The notes under the pieces were generated by a model, which saw only the letters and a list, made by a program, of their open reading frames with translations, searched no databases and had not been told where the DNA came from. A stretch of DNA of 64,000 bases. Source: Prescottella agglutinans. Its GTDB lineage: Bacteria > Actinomycetota > Actinomycetes > Mycobacteriales > Mycobacteriaceae. Where the stretch lies: the NCBI RefSeq assembly GCF_004011865.1, contig NZ_RKLP01000002.1, forward strand, positions 1-64,000, in the 5' to 3' direction. Positions 43,509-52,133 of this stretch are shown piece after piece. The translations under genes were made by a program, and so were the position numbers. Each line of letters starts with the position of its first letter. The stretch's first letter is position 1.

Positions 43509-45366
43509 CGAGGACCTCCGCGAACTCGTGCACGAACACCACCGTCGCGAGTCCCAGCACCCCCGTCGCCGCCAGTGGAATCAGCACGCCGATGATCGCG
43601 AGCGAGAAGCCGATGTTCTGCACCATGATTCGGCGGGCCCGACGCGCGTGCGCGAGGACCTGCGGCAGATGTCGGAGGTCCTCACCCATGAGCGCGACGT
43701 CCGCGGTCTCGATCGCGACGTCGGTGCCGACGGCCCCCATCGCGATCCCGACGTCGGCCGTTGCCAGCGCCGGCGCGTCGTTGACGCCGTCGCCGACCAT
43801 CGCGATGCGCCTGCCGTGCGCGACGGTCGGCAGCAGTTCCGCCTTGTCCTCGGGCCGCAGTTCGGCGTGCACGGTCGCAATCCCGGCCTGGGCAGCGAGG
43901 GCGTCGGCGGTGCGCTGGTTGTCGCCGGTGAGCATGGCCACGTCGATGCCGAGACGACGGAGCGACCGGATCGCCTCGGGCGCTTCGGGCCGCAACTCGT
44001 CGCGGACGGCGATCGCCCCGAGCACAACTCCCCCGGCTTCGAGGAGCACGACGGTGGCACCCGCGCGCTGCAGACCGTCGACGTCGTCGGCGAGGTCGAC
44101 GGGTTCGATCCATCCCGGCTTGCCGAGACGGACGGTGCGTCCGTCGAGGGTGCCGGTGAGCCCGTGTCCGGGGATCGCGACGACGTCGTCGGCGGCGGTG
44201 ACGTCGCCGACGGCGTCGAGAATCGCTCGCGCCAGGGGGTGTTCGCTGCGCGACTCCAGGGCGGCCGCCACCGCGAGTACCTCGTCCGGATCCGTTCCGT
44301 TGCGGGGGACGACGGCGATCACCTGCGGTGTGTTGCGTGTCAGGGTGCCGGTCTTGTCGAGTGCGATCACCCGGATTCGGCCGAGTTCCTCGAGCGCGGC
44401 GCCGCCCTTCACCAACGCGCCGTGCCGACTCGCCGCACCGACTGCCGCGACGACGGTGAGCGGCACCGCGATCGCCAGGGCACACGGTGACGCCGCGACA
44501 AGGACGACGAGCGCACGCGCGAGCCACAGCTCCGGGTCGCCGAGCACGGCGCCGAGACCCGCCACCGCGGCGGCGAGAACCATGATCGCGGGCACCAGCG
44601 GCCTGGCGACCCTGTCGGCGAGACGCTGCCCCGCTCCCTTGCGGTCCCGGGCCTCCTCGACGATGTGCACGATCCGGGCGAGGGAACTGTCGGCGGCGAC
44701 GGCGGTGACGGTGGCCTCGACGGCGCCGCCGCCGTTCACGGCGCCCGCCGGCACCTGGTTACCCGGACCGGCCTCGACGGGCACCGACTCGCCGGTGATT
44801 GCCGACAGGTCCAAGGTGGTCCGGCCCGCACGGATGACACCGTCGGTCGCGGCGCGCTCCCCCGGACGCAGCACGAGAACGTCTCCGATCACGAGATCGT
44901 CCGGCGAGACGACCGCCTCCGATCCGTCGCGGACCACCGACACCGTCTTCGGGACGAGGGACAGCAGGGCGCGCAGTCCGCGCCGGGTCCGGTCGACGGC
45001 GTAGCGCTCGAGCCCCTCGGCGATCGAGAACAGGATTCCCAGCATCGCGGCTTCGGGAATCTCGCCGAGCGCGATCGCCCCGACGGCGGCGATCGTCATC
45101 AGCGTTCCGACACCGATGCGGCCGTGGCGCAGGTTCCGGACGGCGTCCGGCGCGAAGGACCACCCCGCCACCACTGCGGCGGCGAGTTCGAGCAATACCC
45201 CCACCTGTTCGGAACCCGCACGTCCGACGAGCCATCCGATGGCGAGCAGCACCGCGGCGACCGCCGCGAACCGCAACTCGCGCACCCGCGTCAGTCGCGT
45301 GTCCGGGCTCGTCGACTCGCCCGCCACCGAATCGACCTTCGCCGGACCGCAGCACGCGTCAGCCAC
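43402..45366 (-). CDS. Heavy-metal P1B-type ATPase, SPC motif (CadA/CtpG-like)
   Basis: A 654-residue metal-efflux P-type ATPase. It has no N-terminal metal-binding domain, only a Cys-Cys near the start (ADACCGPAK). It shows LSAITGESVPVE, transmembrane SPCALAI (residues about 293-299), DKTGTLT with phospho-Asp337, SEHPLARAI and VGDGVNDAPALATADVGIAMG. SPC and the late HEFAEVLVIGN helix suggest Zn/Cd/Co-type rather than Cu-type CPC selectivity. Start at GTG 45366 because AGGAGGT is 5 nt upstream; it overlaps the CadC-type repressor gene by 8 bp. It probably pumps Cd(II), Pb(II) or Zn(II) out. Confidence 0.94.
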   Translation of the reverse strand: MADACCGPAKVDSVAGESTSPDTRLTRVRELRFAAVAAVLLAIGWLVGRAGSEQVGVLLELAAAVVAGWSFAPDAVRNLRHGRIGVGTLMTIAAVGAIALGEIPEAAMLGILFSIAEGLERYAVDRTRRGLRALLSLVPKTVSVVRDGSEAVVSPDDLVIGDVLVLRPGERAATDGVIRAGRTTLDLSAITGESVPVEAGPGNQVPAGAVNGGGAVEATVTAVAADSSLARIVHIVEEARDRKGAGQRLADRVARPLVPAIMVLAAAVAGLGAVLGDPELWLARALVVLVAASPCALAIAVPLTVVAAVGAASRHGALVKGGAALEELGRIRVIALDKTGTLTRNTPQVIAVVPRNGTDPDEVLAVAAALESRSEHPLARAILDAVGDVTAADDVVAIPGHGLTGTLDGRTVRLGKPGWIEPVDLADDVDGLQRAGATVVLLEAGGVVLGAIAVRDELRPEAPEAIRSLRRLGIDVAMLTGDNQRTADALAAQAGIATVHAELRPEDKAELLPTVAHGRRIAMVGDGVNDAPALATADVGIAMGAVGTDVAIETADVALMGEDLRHLPQVLAHARRARRIMVQNIGFSLAIIGVLIPLAATGVLGLATVVFVHEFAEVLVIGNAIRAARTADLPTLTTAAAGESHETESRSVAP

Positions 45367-45751
45367 GGGCGACCTCCTGGGGAGAGACACCCTCGACCTG
45401 CAACTGCTCGCCCAGCACGGCCTGCACGAGCCCCCGCCCCCGCGGGGTGAGCGAGTACATCACCAACCGCCCCTGCCGTCGCGACGTCACCAACTGGGCG
45501 GTCTTCAGTTGCCGGAGGTGGTGCGAGACCAGGTTCTGCGCCTGCCCCACCACCCACGCGATGTCGCACACGCACAACTCGTCGCCCGCGGCGAGCGCCG
45601 CGGCAATGGTCAGGCGGGTGGGGTCCGCCAGTGCCCGCGCCGCTCCCGCGGCGGATTCGACACTCGGCAGCGGCGGCAGGCCGGCGCGAATCCCCTCCGC
45701 ATGGGGCAGGTCGAGGCACAGCAGGTCGCAGGTATCCACGGGATCTGTCAC
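45359..45751 (-). CDS. CadC-type ArsR/SmtB metal-sensing repressor
   Basis: A 130-residue repressor. The N-terminus has Cys8 and Cys12 (DTCDLLCLD) and the alpha-3 metal box has Cys60 and Cys62 (DELCVCD). This four-Cys pattern is that of CadC for Cd(II)/Pb(II). The winged helix is WVVGQAQNLVSHHLRQLKTA. It is expected to leave the operator when metal binds, allowing the ATPase gene to be transcribed. Start GTG at 45751 lies against an operator (45752-45775) with no ribosome-binding site, so the transcript is probably leaderless. Its TGA overlaps the ATPase GTG. Confidence 0.93.
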   Translation of the reverse strand: MTDPVDTCDLLCLDLPHAEGIRAGLPPLPSVESAAGAARALADPTRLTIAAALAAGDELCVCDIAWVVGQAQNLVSHHLRQLKTAQLVTSRRQGRLVMYSLTPRGRGLVQAVLGEQLQVEGVSPQEVARG

Positions 45752-45775
45752 ATCAACATACTAATGAATATTGAT
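45752..45775 (-). promoter_or_regulatory. CadC operator with leaderless -10
   Basis: An imperfect inverted repeat with 12-bp arms (ATCAACATACTA and ATGAATATTGAT, 8 of 12 matching) lies directly against the repressor GTG and is markedly AT-rich. On the minus strand TAGTAT (45763-45758) ends 6 nt before the GTG and is a good -10. A bound ArsR dimer would cover the -10. Confidence 0.65.
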
Positions 45776-45800
45776 ATGAGAGTCGACGTCGCCGGACAGG

Positions 45801-46664
45801 TCACTCGAGACCGGAAGCGACATCCTCCGCCTCGGCGACCCGCCGATCCGCTCGATCGACGTCGTCACGCGCGGTCGAGACGGACCGGACAGCATTGGCC
45901 TCCGCGCGGGCCAGGAATTCGACGCGCTCCTCCAGATGCTCGAGTTCGTGGCGCAGAGCGCCGACGCGACCGGCCGCCTCCGCCGCGTCGGAGCGAATCT
46001 CCGCCAGTTCGGCCTCGGCCCCACTCAGTGCGTCGTGCGCCTGCCGGGCCTCCTCGCGCGCGGAGCGCACCTCGGCGCGCGCCTGCTCCAGTGCGTTCTC
46101 GCGTTCGCGGACACCTCGCCCCGAGCGCGCCCGCGCGGTGTCCGCACCCGCCGCACCGTCGTCCGCGCCGGCCTCCACGGACTCGAGACCCGCCGGACCG
46201 AAACCGCTGTAGTTCGCGGCGGCGAGGACACGGCCCTGCCGCACGGTCCGAGCCAGGACGGGATCGGCCATCGCCGCATGCAGTGTCTGCGAAACCTGCC
46301 GCAGCGCAGTCTCGTTCACCACCCGGCCGCGCTCGCGGGCCAGCGCGGACGCCTGCGTCGCCAGCGCGCGCACCAACCGTTGCCGCCGCTCGGTGAGTTC
46401 GCGCAGCGTCTCGGCATCGAGACGGCGCTGCGCCCGGTTCAGCGCGTCCCCCAACGTCAGCACGGAGTCCACCTCACCGGGACGTTCGTGCGCCAGGAGG
46501 TTGACGAGCCATCCGACCGTGGTCGGCTTCTTCAGACCCGCGATCGCGGCGGCCGCGTCACGCTGCTTCGCCGCCCGCGCCTGCTGCACGAACGAGGCGC
46601 GTGCGGCCACGAAGTCCGACGGATCCAGCCGGTACAACTCGTCGGCGACGGCGTCCACGTCCAC
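45801..46664 (-). CDS. Conserved hypothetical coiled-coil protein
   Basis: A 287-residue soluble protein. Residues 1-150 are helical with a KKPTTVGWLVNLLAHE segment. Residues 185-285 are a long coiled coil rich in Ala, Glu and Arg (ARAEVRSAREEARQAHD, LRHELEHLEERVEFLARAEA). No signal peptide or catalytic motif. Similar proteins are conserved in Rhodococcus-like bacteria without a function; a structural or scaffold role is possible. It is not clearly linked to the metal genes, with 49 bp to the CadC start. Confidence 0.75.
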   Translation of the reverse strand: MDVDAVADELYRLDPSDFVAARASFVQQARAAKQRDAAAAIAGLKKPTTVGWLVNLLAHERPGEVDSVLTLGDALNRAQRRLDAETLRELTERRQRLVRALATQASALARERGRVVNETALRQVSQTLHAAMADPVLARTVRQGRVLAAANYSGFGPAGLESVEAGADDGAAGADTARARSGRGVRERENALEQARAEVRSAREEARQAHDALSGAEAELAEIRSDAAEAAGRVGALRHELEHLEERVEFLARAEANAVRSVSTARDDVDRADRRVAEAEDVASGLE

Positions 46665-46730
46665 ACCGTCAATCCTGGCACCGCCGACGCGATTCGACCC
46701 CGAATCCGGCCAGGCCGTCCGCGAACCGAC

Positions 46731-47699
46731 CTACATCCGGAGCAACTCCGCCTTGCGGGCCGGGGACGCGAACGACGCCTCGATCGAATTGCGCGCGAGC
46801 AGATCGACCTCGCTGTCGGTGAGACCGAGCCGGTCGCGCAGCTGCGCGAAGTTCTCCCCGAGGTCCCCGCCGAAGTACGCCGGGTCGTCGGAGTTGACGG
46901 TCACCCGCAGTCCGGCACGCAGCATCGACCGCAGGGGGTGATCGTCCATCGAATCCACCACGCGCAGGCGCACGTTCGACAATGGGCACACGGTCAACGG
47001 GATCTCCTCGTCCACCAGGCGATCCACCAGGGCCGGGTCCTCGAGGCAGCGGACGCCGTGGTCGATCCGCTCGGCGCCGAGGAGATCGAGTGCCTGCCAG
47101 ATGTATTCGGGCGGCCCCTCCTCGCCGGCGTGCGCGACGACGTGCAGGCCCTCCGCCCGGGCCCGGGCGAACACGTCCTCGAACAGCGTCGGCGGGTATC
47201 CCACCTCCGCCGAATCGAGCCCGACGCCGATGATCGGTGCCTGCAGCCGCAGTATCTCCGCGAGCACCTCCTCCGCGTCGTGCACCGGCTCGTCCCGCAG
47301 GAACGAGGCGATCAGTCCGCTGCTCACGTCGAACTCGCGCTCGCTGGCCGCGAGCGCGTCGAGGATGCCGTCGAGCACCACCTGCAGCGGCACGCCCCGC
47401 GAGACGTGCGCCTGCGGATCGAAGAAGATCTCCGCGTGCCGCACCCCCGCCGCCGCGGCCCGCCGCAGGTAGTCGCGGGTGAGATCGGCGAAGTCCTCGG
47501 CCGTCCGCAGCACCGCCATGTTCGCGTAGTACAGGTCGAGGAACGACTGCAGATCGGTGAACTCGTAACGGGATTCGAGGTCGGCGAGCCCGCTGTACGG
47601 AAGGTGCATCCGGTTGCGTTCGGCCAGCGCGAAGATCAGCTCTGGCCCGAGCGCTCCCTCGATGTGCATGTGCAGTTCCGCAAACGGTGTCGCGGTCAT
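46731..47699 (-). CDS. Adenine deaminase (adenosine-deaminase-family)
   Basis: A 322-residue metal-dependent deaminase. HMHIEGAL gives the metal-binding HxH and Glu, HAGEEGPPEYIWQALDLL the catalytic Glu region, and SDDPAYFGG the Asp pair. The HIEGxLxPELIFALAERN start, FFDPQxHxxRG and GEEGPPEYIWxALDLL features distinguish adenine/N6-substituted-adenine deaminases from true adenosine deaminases. It hydrolyses adenine to hypoxanthine in purine salvage. GAGGAC lies before the ATG at 47699. It is followed 66 bp later by the coiled-coil gene and preceded by an enoyl-CoA hydratase gene 4 bp away. Confidence 0.92.
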   Translation of the reverse strand: MTATPFAELHMHIEGALGPELIFALAERNRMHLPYSGLADLESRYEFTDLQSFLDLYYANMAVLRTAEDFADLTRDYLRRAAAAGVRHAEIFFDPQAHVSRGVPLQVVLDGILDALAASEREFDVSSGLIASFLRDEPVHDAEEVLAEILRLQAPIIGVGLDSAEVGYPPTLFEDVFARARAEGLHVVAHAGEEGPPEYIWQALDLLGAERIDHGVRCLEDPALVDRLVDEEIPLTVCPLSNVRLRVVDSMDDHPLRSMLRAGLRVTVNSDDPAYFGGDLGENFAQLRDRLGLTDSEVDLLARNSIEASFASPARKAELLRM

Positions 47700-47703
47700 G
47701 TCC

Positions 47704-48465
47704 TCAGCGTCCCTTCCATACCGGCGCACGCTTCTCCGCGAACGCGGTTGCACCCTCGCGCGCGTCCTCCGAGCCGAACACCGGTCCGATGATCTCGAAC
47801 TGGCGCGCAAACGCCTCGTCGTCGGCCCATTGCCCGGACTGGACGATAACCTCCTTGGTCTTCGCGACCGCGAGCGGCCCGTTGGCCGTGATGCGCTCGG
47901 CCAGGGCGAGCGCGCCCGCGAGCGCCCCGCCCGGCTCGGTCAGCGTGTTGACGAACCCGTACGCCGCGGCCTCTTCCGCGGTGAACGAGTCACCGGTCAG
48001 GGCGTACTCCATCGCCTTCTGGTACGGGATCCGACGGGGCAGACGCAGCAGGCCGCCCGCACCCGCCGCGAGCCCCCGCTTGACCTCGGGAATCCCGAAC
48101 TTCGCCGTCCGCGACGCCACGACCAGGTCGGTGGCGAGGACGAGTTCGGTGCCGCCGGCGAGTGCGTAGCCCTCCACCGCCGCAATGATCGGTTTGCGCG
48201 GCGGCGCCTCCGTGAAACCGAGCCCCTTGCCGGGCACCACGACGTTCTCGCCCGCCACGAACGCCTTGAGATCCATTCCCGCGCAAAAGTTCCCGCCCGC
48301 ACCGGTGAGGATCGCGAGCGACAGCCCGGCGTCGGCGTCCAGCTCGTCGACGGCGGCGGCGAGCCCCCGGCTGACCGCGCCGTTGATCGCGTTGCGCGCG
48401 TCCGGGCGGTTGATCGTGATCACCAGCACGCGGTCACGCCGTTCGAGCAGAACCTCATCCGACAT
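47704..48465 (-). CDS. Enoyl-CoA hydratase (crotonase family)
   Basis: A 253-residue crotonase-fold enzyme. The oxyanion-hole segments NFCAGMDLKAF and GYALAGGTELVLATD and the second site FGIPEVKRGLAAGAGGLLRL are present; both catalytic Glu positions (TEL and PEV) are conserved, so it can hydrate 2-enoyl-CoA. GAAGGGAAGTG precedes the ATG of MSDEVLL. It overlaps the upstream acyl-CoA ligase stop by 11 bp, indicating one operon for activation and beta-oxidation of an acid. Confidence 0.9.
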   Translation of the reverse strand: MSDEVLLERRDRVLVITINRPDARNAINGAVSRGLAAAVDELDADAGLSLAILTGAGGNFCAGMDLKAFVAGENVVVPGKGLGFTEAPPRKPIIAAVEGYALAGGTELVLATDLVVASRTAKFGIPEVKRGLAAGAGGLLRLPRRIPYQKAMEYALTGDSFTAEEAAAYGFVNTLTEPGGALAGALALAERITANGPLAVAKTKEVIVQSGQWADDEAFARQFEIIGPVFGSEDAREGATAFAEKRAPVWKGR

Positions 48466-49975
48466 CGGCACTTCCCTTCGTCGTGGTACAGGCATTCTCC
48501 AGCCACGAACGGACCGACCGTCGGTCGACTCGTCCGGTGGCACCCCGCGGCAACGCCGCCGCGCTCGCACAGAGCCGGCGCGGCAGACGGTGTCCGAGAG
48601 GTGCGTCGAGGAAATCACGGACCGCGTCGAGTCGCAGTTCGACGCCCGGTTCCGGCACGACGACCACGCCGAGATCGGGGCCACGGGGCGTCATCACCCC
48701 CACCGCGACGGCCTCGTCCACGCCGGGGCAGTCGAGCAGCGCGTCCTCGATCTCGCGGCTGTAGACGACGCCGCGGGGTATCTCGACCGCGTCGGCGGCG
48801 CGGCCGACGAACCGGAAGTCCCCCGCCGGGCCGATCCGGACGACGTCCCCGGTGTGCAGCCAGCCCCCGGCGGTGGTGCGGGCCGTTCCCGCCGGATCGC
48901 CCCAGTACCCGCGCATCACGCTCGGTCCGCGACACCACAGCTCCCCGACACCCGCATCGATCTCGGGGCCGCAGACCGCGAACTCCATTCCGCCATGCGG
49001 TAGTTCGAGCCGACCCGATACCGGGCCCGTCCGCAGCACCATGCCGGCGCCGCCGGTCTCGGTCATCCCCCAGCCCGAGACGATGTCGGCGGCCGGGAAC
49101 CGGCGGTGCAGTCGGTCCAGTGTCGCCGCCGACACGAGTTCGTCGTCCAGCGCGAGGAGCCGCAGCGATCCGGTGTCGGCGGCCGACACGCGGGCCAGTT
49201 CGCGACACAACCATCCCGGGGCCGAAAGCCGTTCGACGCCTTCGACATCGATGACGTGTTGCAGGGTCTCGGCGTCGAACTCGGCCGCGACGACCACGGT
49301 GCCACCGGACACCAGGGCGGGGAGCAACTGCAGCACGCACACCGCCGCCGAACTCAGCGGCAGCGCGACGGCATGCCGGACGCCTTCCGCGTCGGCACCC
49401 CACGACCGGCACACGGCCTCGATCGTGGACAGCACGTTCTCGTGAGAGAGTTCGACGCCCTTGGGCAGCCCCGTCGTGCCGCCGGTGTAGAAGAGCAGCG
49501 CCGAATCACTCAGTGCCGCACCGTCGTCGATGAACGGGGTACCCGCGGGCAGATCCCCGTCGAGTACCGGGTCGCTGCCGCTGTCCGCCAGGATGTGCCG
49601 GAGCGTCGCATCCGGGTGTCCGGGGTGGACGGGCACCGGCACACCACCCGCGAGCAGCACACCGAGGAACGCTTGCACCCACTGCGCCCCGTTCGGCAGC
49701 CGGATCGCGACGCGGTCCCCGATGCCGACACCCCGATCGAGCAGACCCCCGGCGACCCGGGACGCCGACGTCCACAGCTGCGCGTACGTCAGCCGCGCAC
49801 CGGCGGCGGCGTCGACGACGGCCTCACGCCCCGCGTAGCGGTGCGCCGCGATGTCGAGGAGTTCGGTGAGGCACGAGGTGAGTCCGGAGTAGTGCAGCAG
49901 CCCGTCGGCGCAGCGCACCATCCGGTCGCCACGCGATCGATCGGTCGCGACGGGGTACTCGAGCAGCGACGCCAT
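48455..49975 (-). CDS. Acyl-CoA ligase/AMP-binding protein with Arg at the A10 Lys position
   Basis: A 506-residue ANL-superfamily protein. The phosphate loop is LLFYTGGTTGLPKGV; GWGMTETGGAGMV, GWLHTGDVVRIG and GRAADAVEIPRG follow. At the C-terminus, family members have TGKxDR with the Lys that catalyses adenylation; here the sequence is LPRGATGRVDRRSV, an Arg substitution. It may be a slow or specialised ligase, or act as a thioester-forming partner only. It is the first gene of the operon with the hydratase. The ATG at 49975 has GGAGG 5 nt upstream; an in-frame GTG 12 bp earlier exists. Confidence 0.85.
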   Translation of the reverse strand: MASLLEYPVATDRSRGDRMVRCADGLLHYSGLTSCLTELLDIAAHRYAGREAVVDAAAGARLTYAQLWTSASRVAGGLLDRGVGIGDRVAIRLPNGAQWVQAFLGVLLAGGVPVPVHPGHPDATLRHILADSGSDPVLDGDLPAGTPFIDDGAALSDSALLFYTGGTTGLPKGVELSHENVLSTIEAVCRSWGADAEGVRHAVALPLSSAAVCVLQLLPALVSGGTVVVAAEFDAETLQHVIDVEGVERLSAPGWLCRELARVSAADTGSLRLLALDDELVSAATLDRLHRRFPAADIVSGWGMTETGGAGMVLRTGPVSGRLELPHGGMEFAVCGPEIDAGVGELWCRGPSVMRGYWGDPAGTARTTAGGWLHTGDVVRIGPAGDFRFVGRAADAVEIPRGVVYSREIEDALLDCPGVDEAVAVGVMTPRGPDLGVVVVPEPGVELRLDAVRDFLDAPLGHRLPRRLCASAAALPRGATGRVDRRSVRSWLENACTTTKGSADVG

Positions 49976-50059
49976 AGCCACCTCCACCGAGTCGGTTTGG
50001 CCCCGACTATATGACCCCCGTCACACAAACGCCGAGCGAACCGCCCGGTCGGCGCCGCG

Positions 50060-50869
50060 TTATCGCCCGGTGTACGTCGCGTGCCCGGGCCCGGTGGCGA
50101 GGAAACTGCGCACCGCGCCGCGCAGGTCGTCGGTACCGAACAGCGCGCCCGACACCTCCGGGGTCACCGAGTCGGCGTGCGCGACACCGCCCGACCGCCA
50201 CGCCGCGACGATTCGCTTGGTCGCGGCGTGCGCGCGGGTGGGGCCGTCCGCGAGCCTCGCGACCAGGGCCCGCGCCTCTCCGTCGACGTCCTCGTGCACG
50301 TAGTTGACGACACCCCACTCGTGCAGCGTCGCGGCGTCGTACAGGTCGGCGGTCATCACCAACTCGCGGGCCCGCCCGGACCCCGCCCGCTCGGCGAGCC
50401 GCTGCGGACCGCCCATCGACGGCGTCAGCCCGACGACCGTCTCCACCAGCCCGAACCGGGCGCCGGGCGCGGCGACGACGATGTCGCACGCGAGGGCGAT
50501 CTCGAACGCCGCGGTGAGCGTGAGTCCGTGCGCCGCGAACACGACCGGGCACGGCAGCGCCTCGAGCGGGTGGCAGATCCGCGCGAACAGCGACTCCCAC
50601 AGCTCGGCACCCTGCTCCGGGGTGAGGCCGTCGAACACGTGGACGTCGACGCCACCGGAGACCACCTTGCCCTCGGCCCGCAGCAGCACCGCCCGCGGCG
50701 GCCGCGCCACGAGTTCGGCGATGTCGGCGACGACGGCGTCGAACATGGCCTGGTCGAACAGGTTCAACGGTCCGTGCGCCAGCGTGAGGATCGCGATCTC
50801 GGCGCCGCCGTCGGTGGTGACACGCTCGAGGCGGGTGGGGCCCGCGGACCCGGAGGACTCTGCAGCCAT
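50060..50869 (-). CDS. Enoyl-CoA hydratase/isomerase-family protein
   Basis: A 269-residue crotonase-fold protein. VVFAAHGLTLTAAFEIALACD and FGLVETVVGLTPSMGGPQRL carry acidic residues at both usual catalytic positions, while the first oxyanion-loop segment (GKVVSGGVDVHVFDG) is atypical. It may hydrate or isomerise an enoyl-CoA; the substrate is unknown. It is divergent from the LCAD-type dehydrogenase, and the two may work on the same acyl-CoA. No ribosome-binding site is obvious before the ATG. Confidence 0.85.
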   Translation of the reverse strand: MAAESSGSAGPTRLERVTTDGGAEIAILTLAHGPLNLFDQAMFDAVVADIAELVARPPRAVLLRAEGKVVSGGVDVHVFDGLTPEQGAELWESLFARICHPLEALPCPVVFAAHGLTLTAAFEIALACDIVVAAPGARFGLVETVVGLTPSMGGPQRLAERAGSGRARELVMTADLYDAATLHEWGVVNYVHEDVDGEARALVARLADGPTRAHAATKRIVAAWRSGGVAHADSVTPEVSGALFGTDDLRGAVRSFLATGPGHATYTGR

Positions 50870-50932
50870 GGCGACAGCGTGCCACAGCCGGCGTCCGTCG
50901 CACGGCCGTGGCGCACCGGACCGGCACCAAGT

Positions 50933-50948
50933 TACTCGTGAGTATGCT
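50933..50948. promoter_or_regulatory. Palindrome overlapping the -10 of the LCAD-type gene
   Basis: TACTC-GT-GAGTA (50933-50944) is a 12-bp palindrome. TATGCT (50943-50948) overlaps its right arm and is a plausible -10, with the ATG 36 nt downstream. The shape resembles TetR-type sites at lipid-metabolism genes; no cognate regulator is adjacent. Confidence 0.45.
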
Positions 50949-50984
50949 CGCTCGGGACGAGTGACACCACACCGGAGGTTTGGG

Positions 50985-52130
50985 ATGAAGCGCACCCTGT
51001 ACGGCCCTGATCACGAGGCGTTCCGCGAATCCGCCCGCGAGTTCGTGAACCGCTTCGTGATGCCGCATCAGGAGAAGATGATCGAGCAGCGGTACATCGA
51101 CCGGGAGGTGTGGCTCGAGGCCGGACGCAACGGATTCCTCGGCCTCGAGGTGCCCGAACAGTACGGCGGCAGCGAGGCGGGCGACTACCGCTTCAATGCG
51201 GTCCTCGGCGAGGAACTCGCCCGCGCGAGCGCCGCGTTCAGCTCCTGCCTGGGCATCCACTACGACATCGTCGCGCCGTACCTCGTCAAGCTCACCACCG
51301 ACGAGCAGAAGGAGCGGTGGCTACCCAAGTTCTGCACCGGCGAGATGGTCACTGCAATCGGCATGACCGAACCGTCCGGCGGCTCCGACCTGGCGGCGCT
51401 GAAGACCACCGCGGTGCGCGACGGCGACGACTGGATCATCAACGGCTCGAAGACCTTCATCACCAACGGCTACAGCGCCGACCTGGTGATCGTCGCGACC
51501 CGCACGAGCCCGGAGAAGAAGGCGCGCGGCATCACGCTGTTCGCGATCGAGGCCGGCACCGAGGGCTTCGAGCGCGGCCGCAAGCTCGACAAGGTGGGCC
51601 AGCCCGAGTCCGACACCGCCGAGCTGTTCTTCGACAACGTCCGGGTGCCGAGCGCCAACATGATCGGCGAGCTCGACGGCGGCTTCATCCACATGATGCA
51701 GCTGCTGCCGCAGGAGCGGATCGGCGCCGCGGTCGCGAACCTCGCGCACGCCCGCCCGATCCTCGAGGAGACCATCGAGTACGCCAAGGAGCGCAAGGCG
51801 TTCGGGCAGCCGATCGGCCAGATGCAGTGGAACAAGTTCCTCATCGCGGAGCTGGTCACCAAGCTCGAGGTCGCGCAGGCGTACGTCGACAACTGCGTCG
51901 CCGCGCACGACGCCGGCGAGCTCACCGCCATCGACGCCGCGAAGGCCAAGTGGTGGAGCGCGCAGGTGCAGAACGAGATCCTGGACCACTGCGTCCAGCT
52001 GCACGGCGGCTACGGCTTCATGAAGGAGTACCGCGCGGCCCGCGCCTGGATGGACGCGCGCGTGACGAAGATCTGGGCGGGCTCGAACGAGATCATGAAG
52101 GAACTCATCGGCCGCGACCTGGGGCTGTAA
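50985..52130 (+). CDS. Long-chain-type acyl-CoA dehydrogenase
   Basis: A 381-residue FAD enzyme. The beta domain has IGMTEPSGGSDLAALKTTAV and INGSKTFITNG. LLPQERIGAAV places the catalytic Glu in the LCAD/IVD position. The C-terminus reads QLHGGYGFMKEY and IWAGSNEIMKELIGR, with Ala where MCAD-type enzymes have their base, consistent with the LCAD arrangement. It oxidises acyl-CoA to enoyl-CoA with ETF as acceptor. GGAGG is 8 nt from the ATG. It stands alone on the plus strand beside a divergent crotonase gene. Confidence 0.93.
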   Translation: MKRTLYGPDHEAFRESAREFVNRFVMPHQEKMIEQRYIDREVWLEAGRNGFLGLEVPEQYGGSEAGDYRFNAVLGEELARASAAFSSCLGIHYDIVAPYLVKLTTDEQKERWLPKFCTGEMVTAIGMTEPSGGSDLAALKTTAVRDGDDWIINGSKTFITNGYSADLVIVATRTSPEKKARGITLFAIEAGTEGFERGRKLDKVGQPESDTAELFFDNVRVPSANMIGELDGGFIHMMQLLPQERIGAAVANLAHARPILEETIEYAKERKAFGQPIGQMQWNKFLIAELVTKLEVAQAYVDNCVAAHDAGELTAIDAAKAKWWSAQVQNEILDHCVQLHGGYGFMKEYRAARAWMDARVTKIWAGSNEIMKELIGRDLGL

Positions 52131-52133
52131 CCG

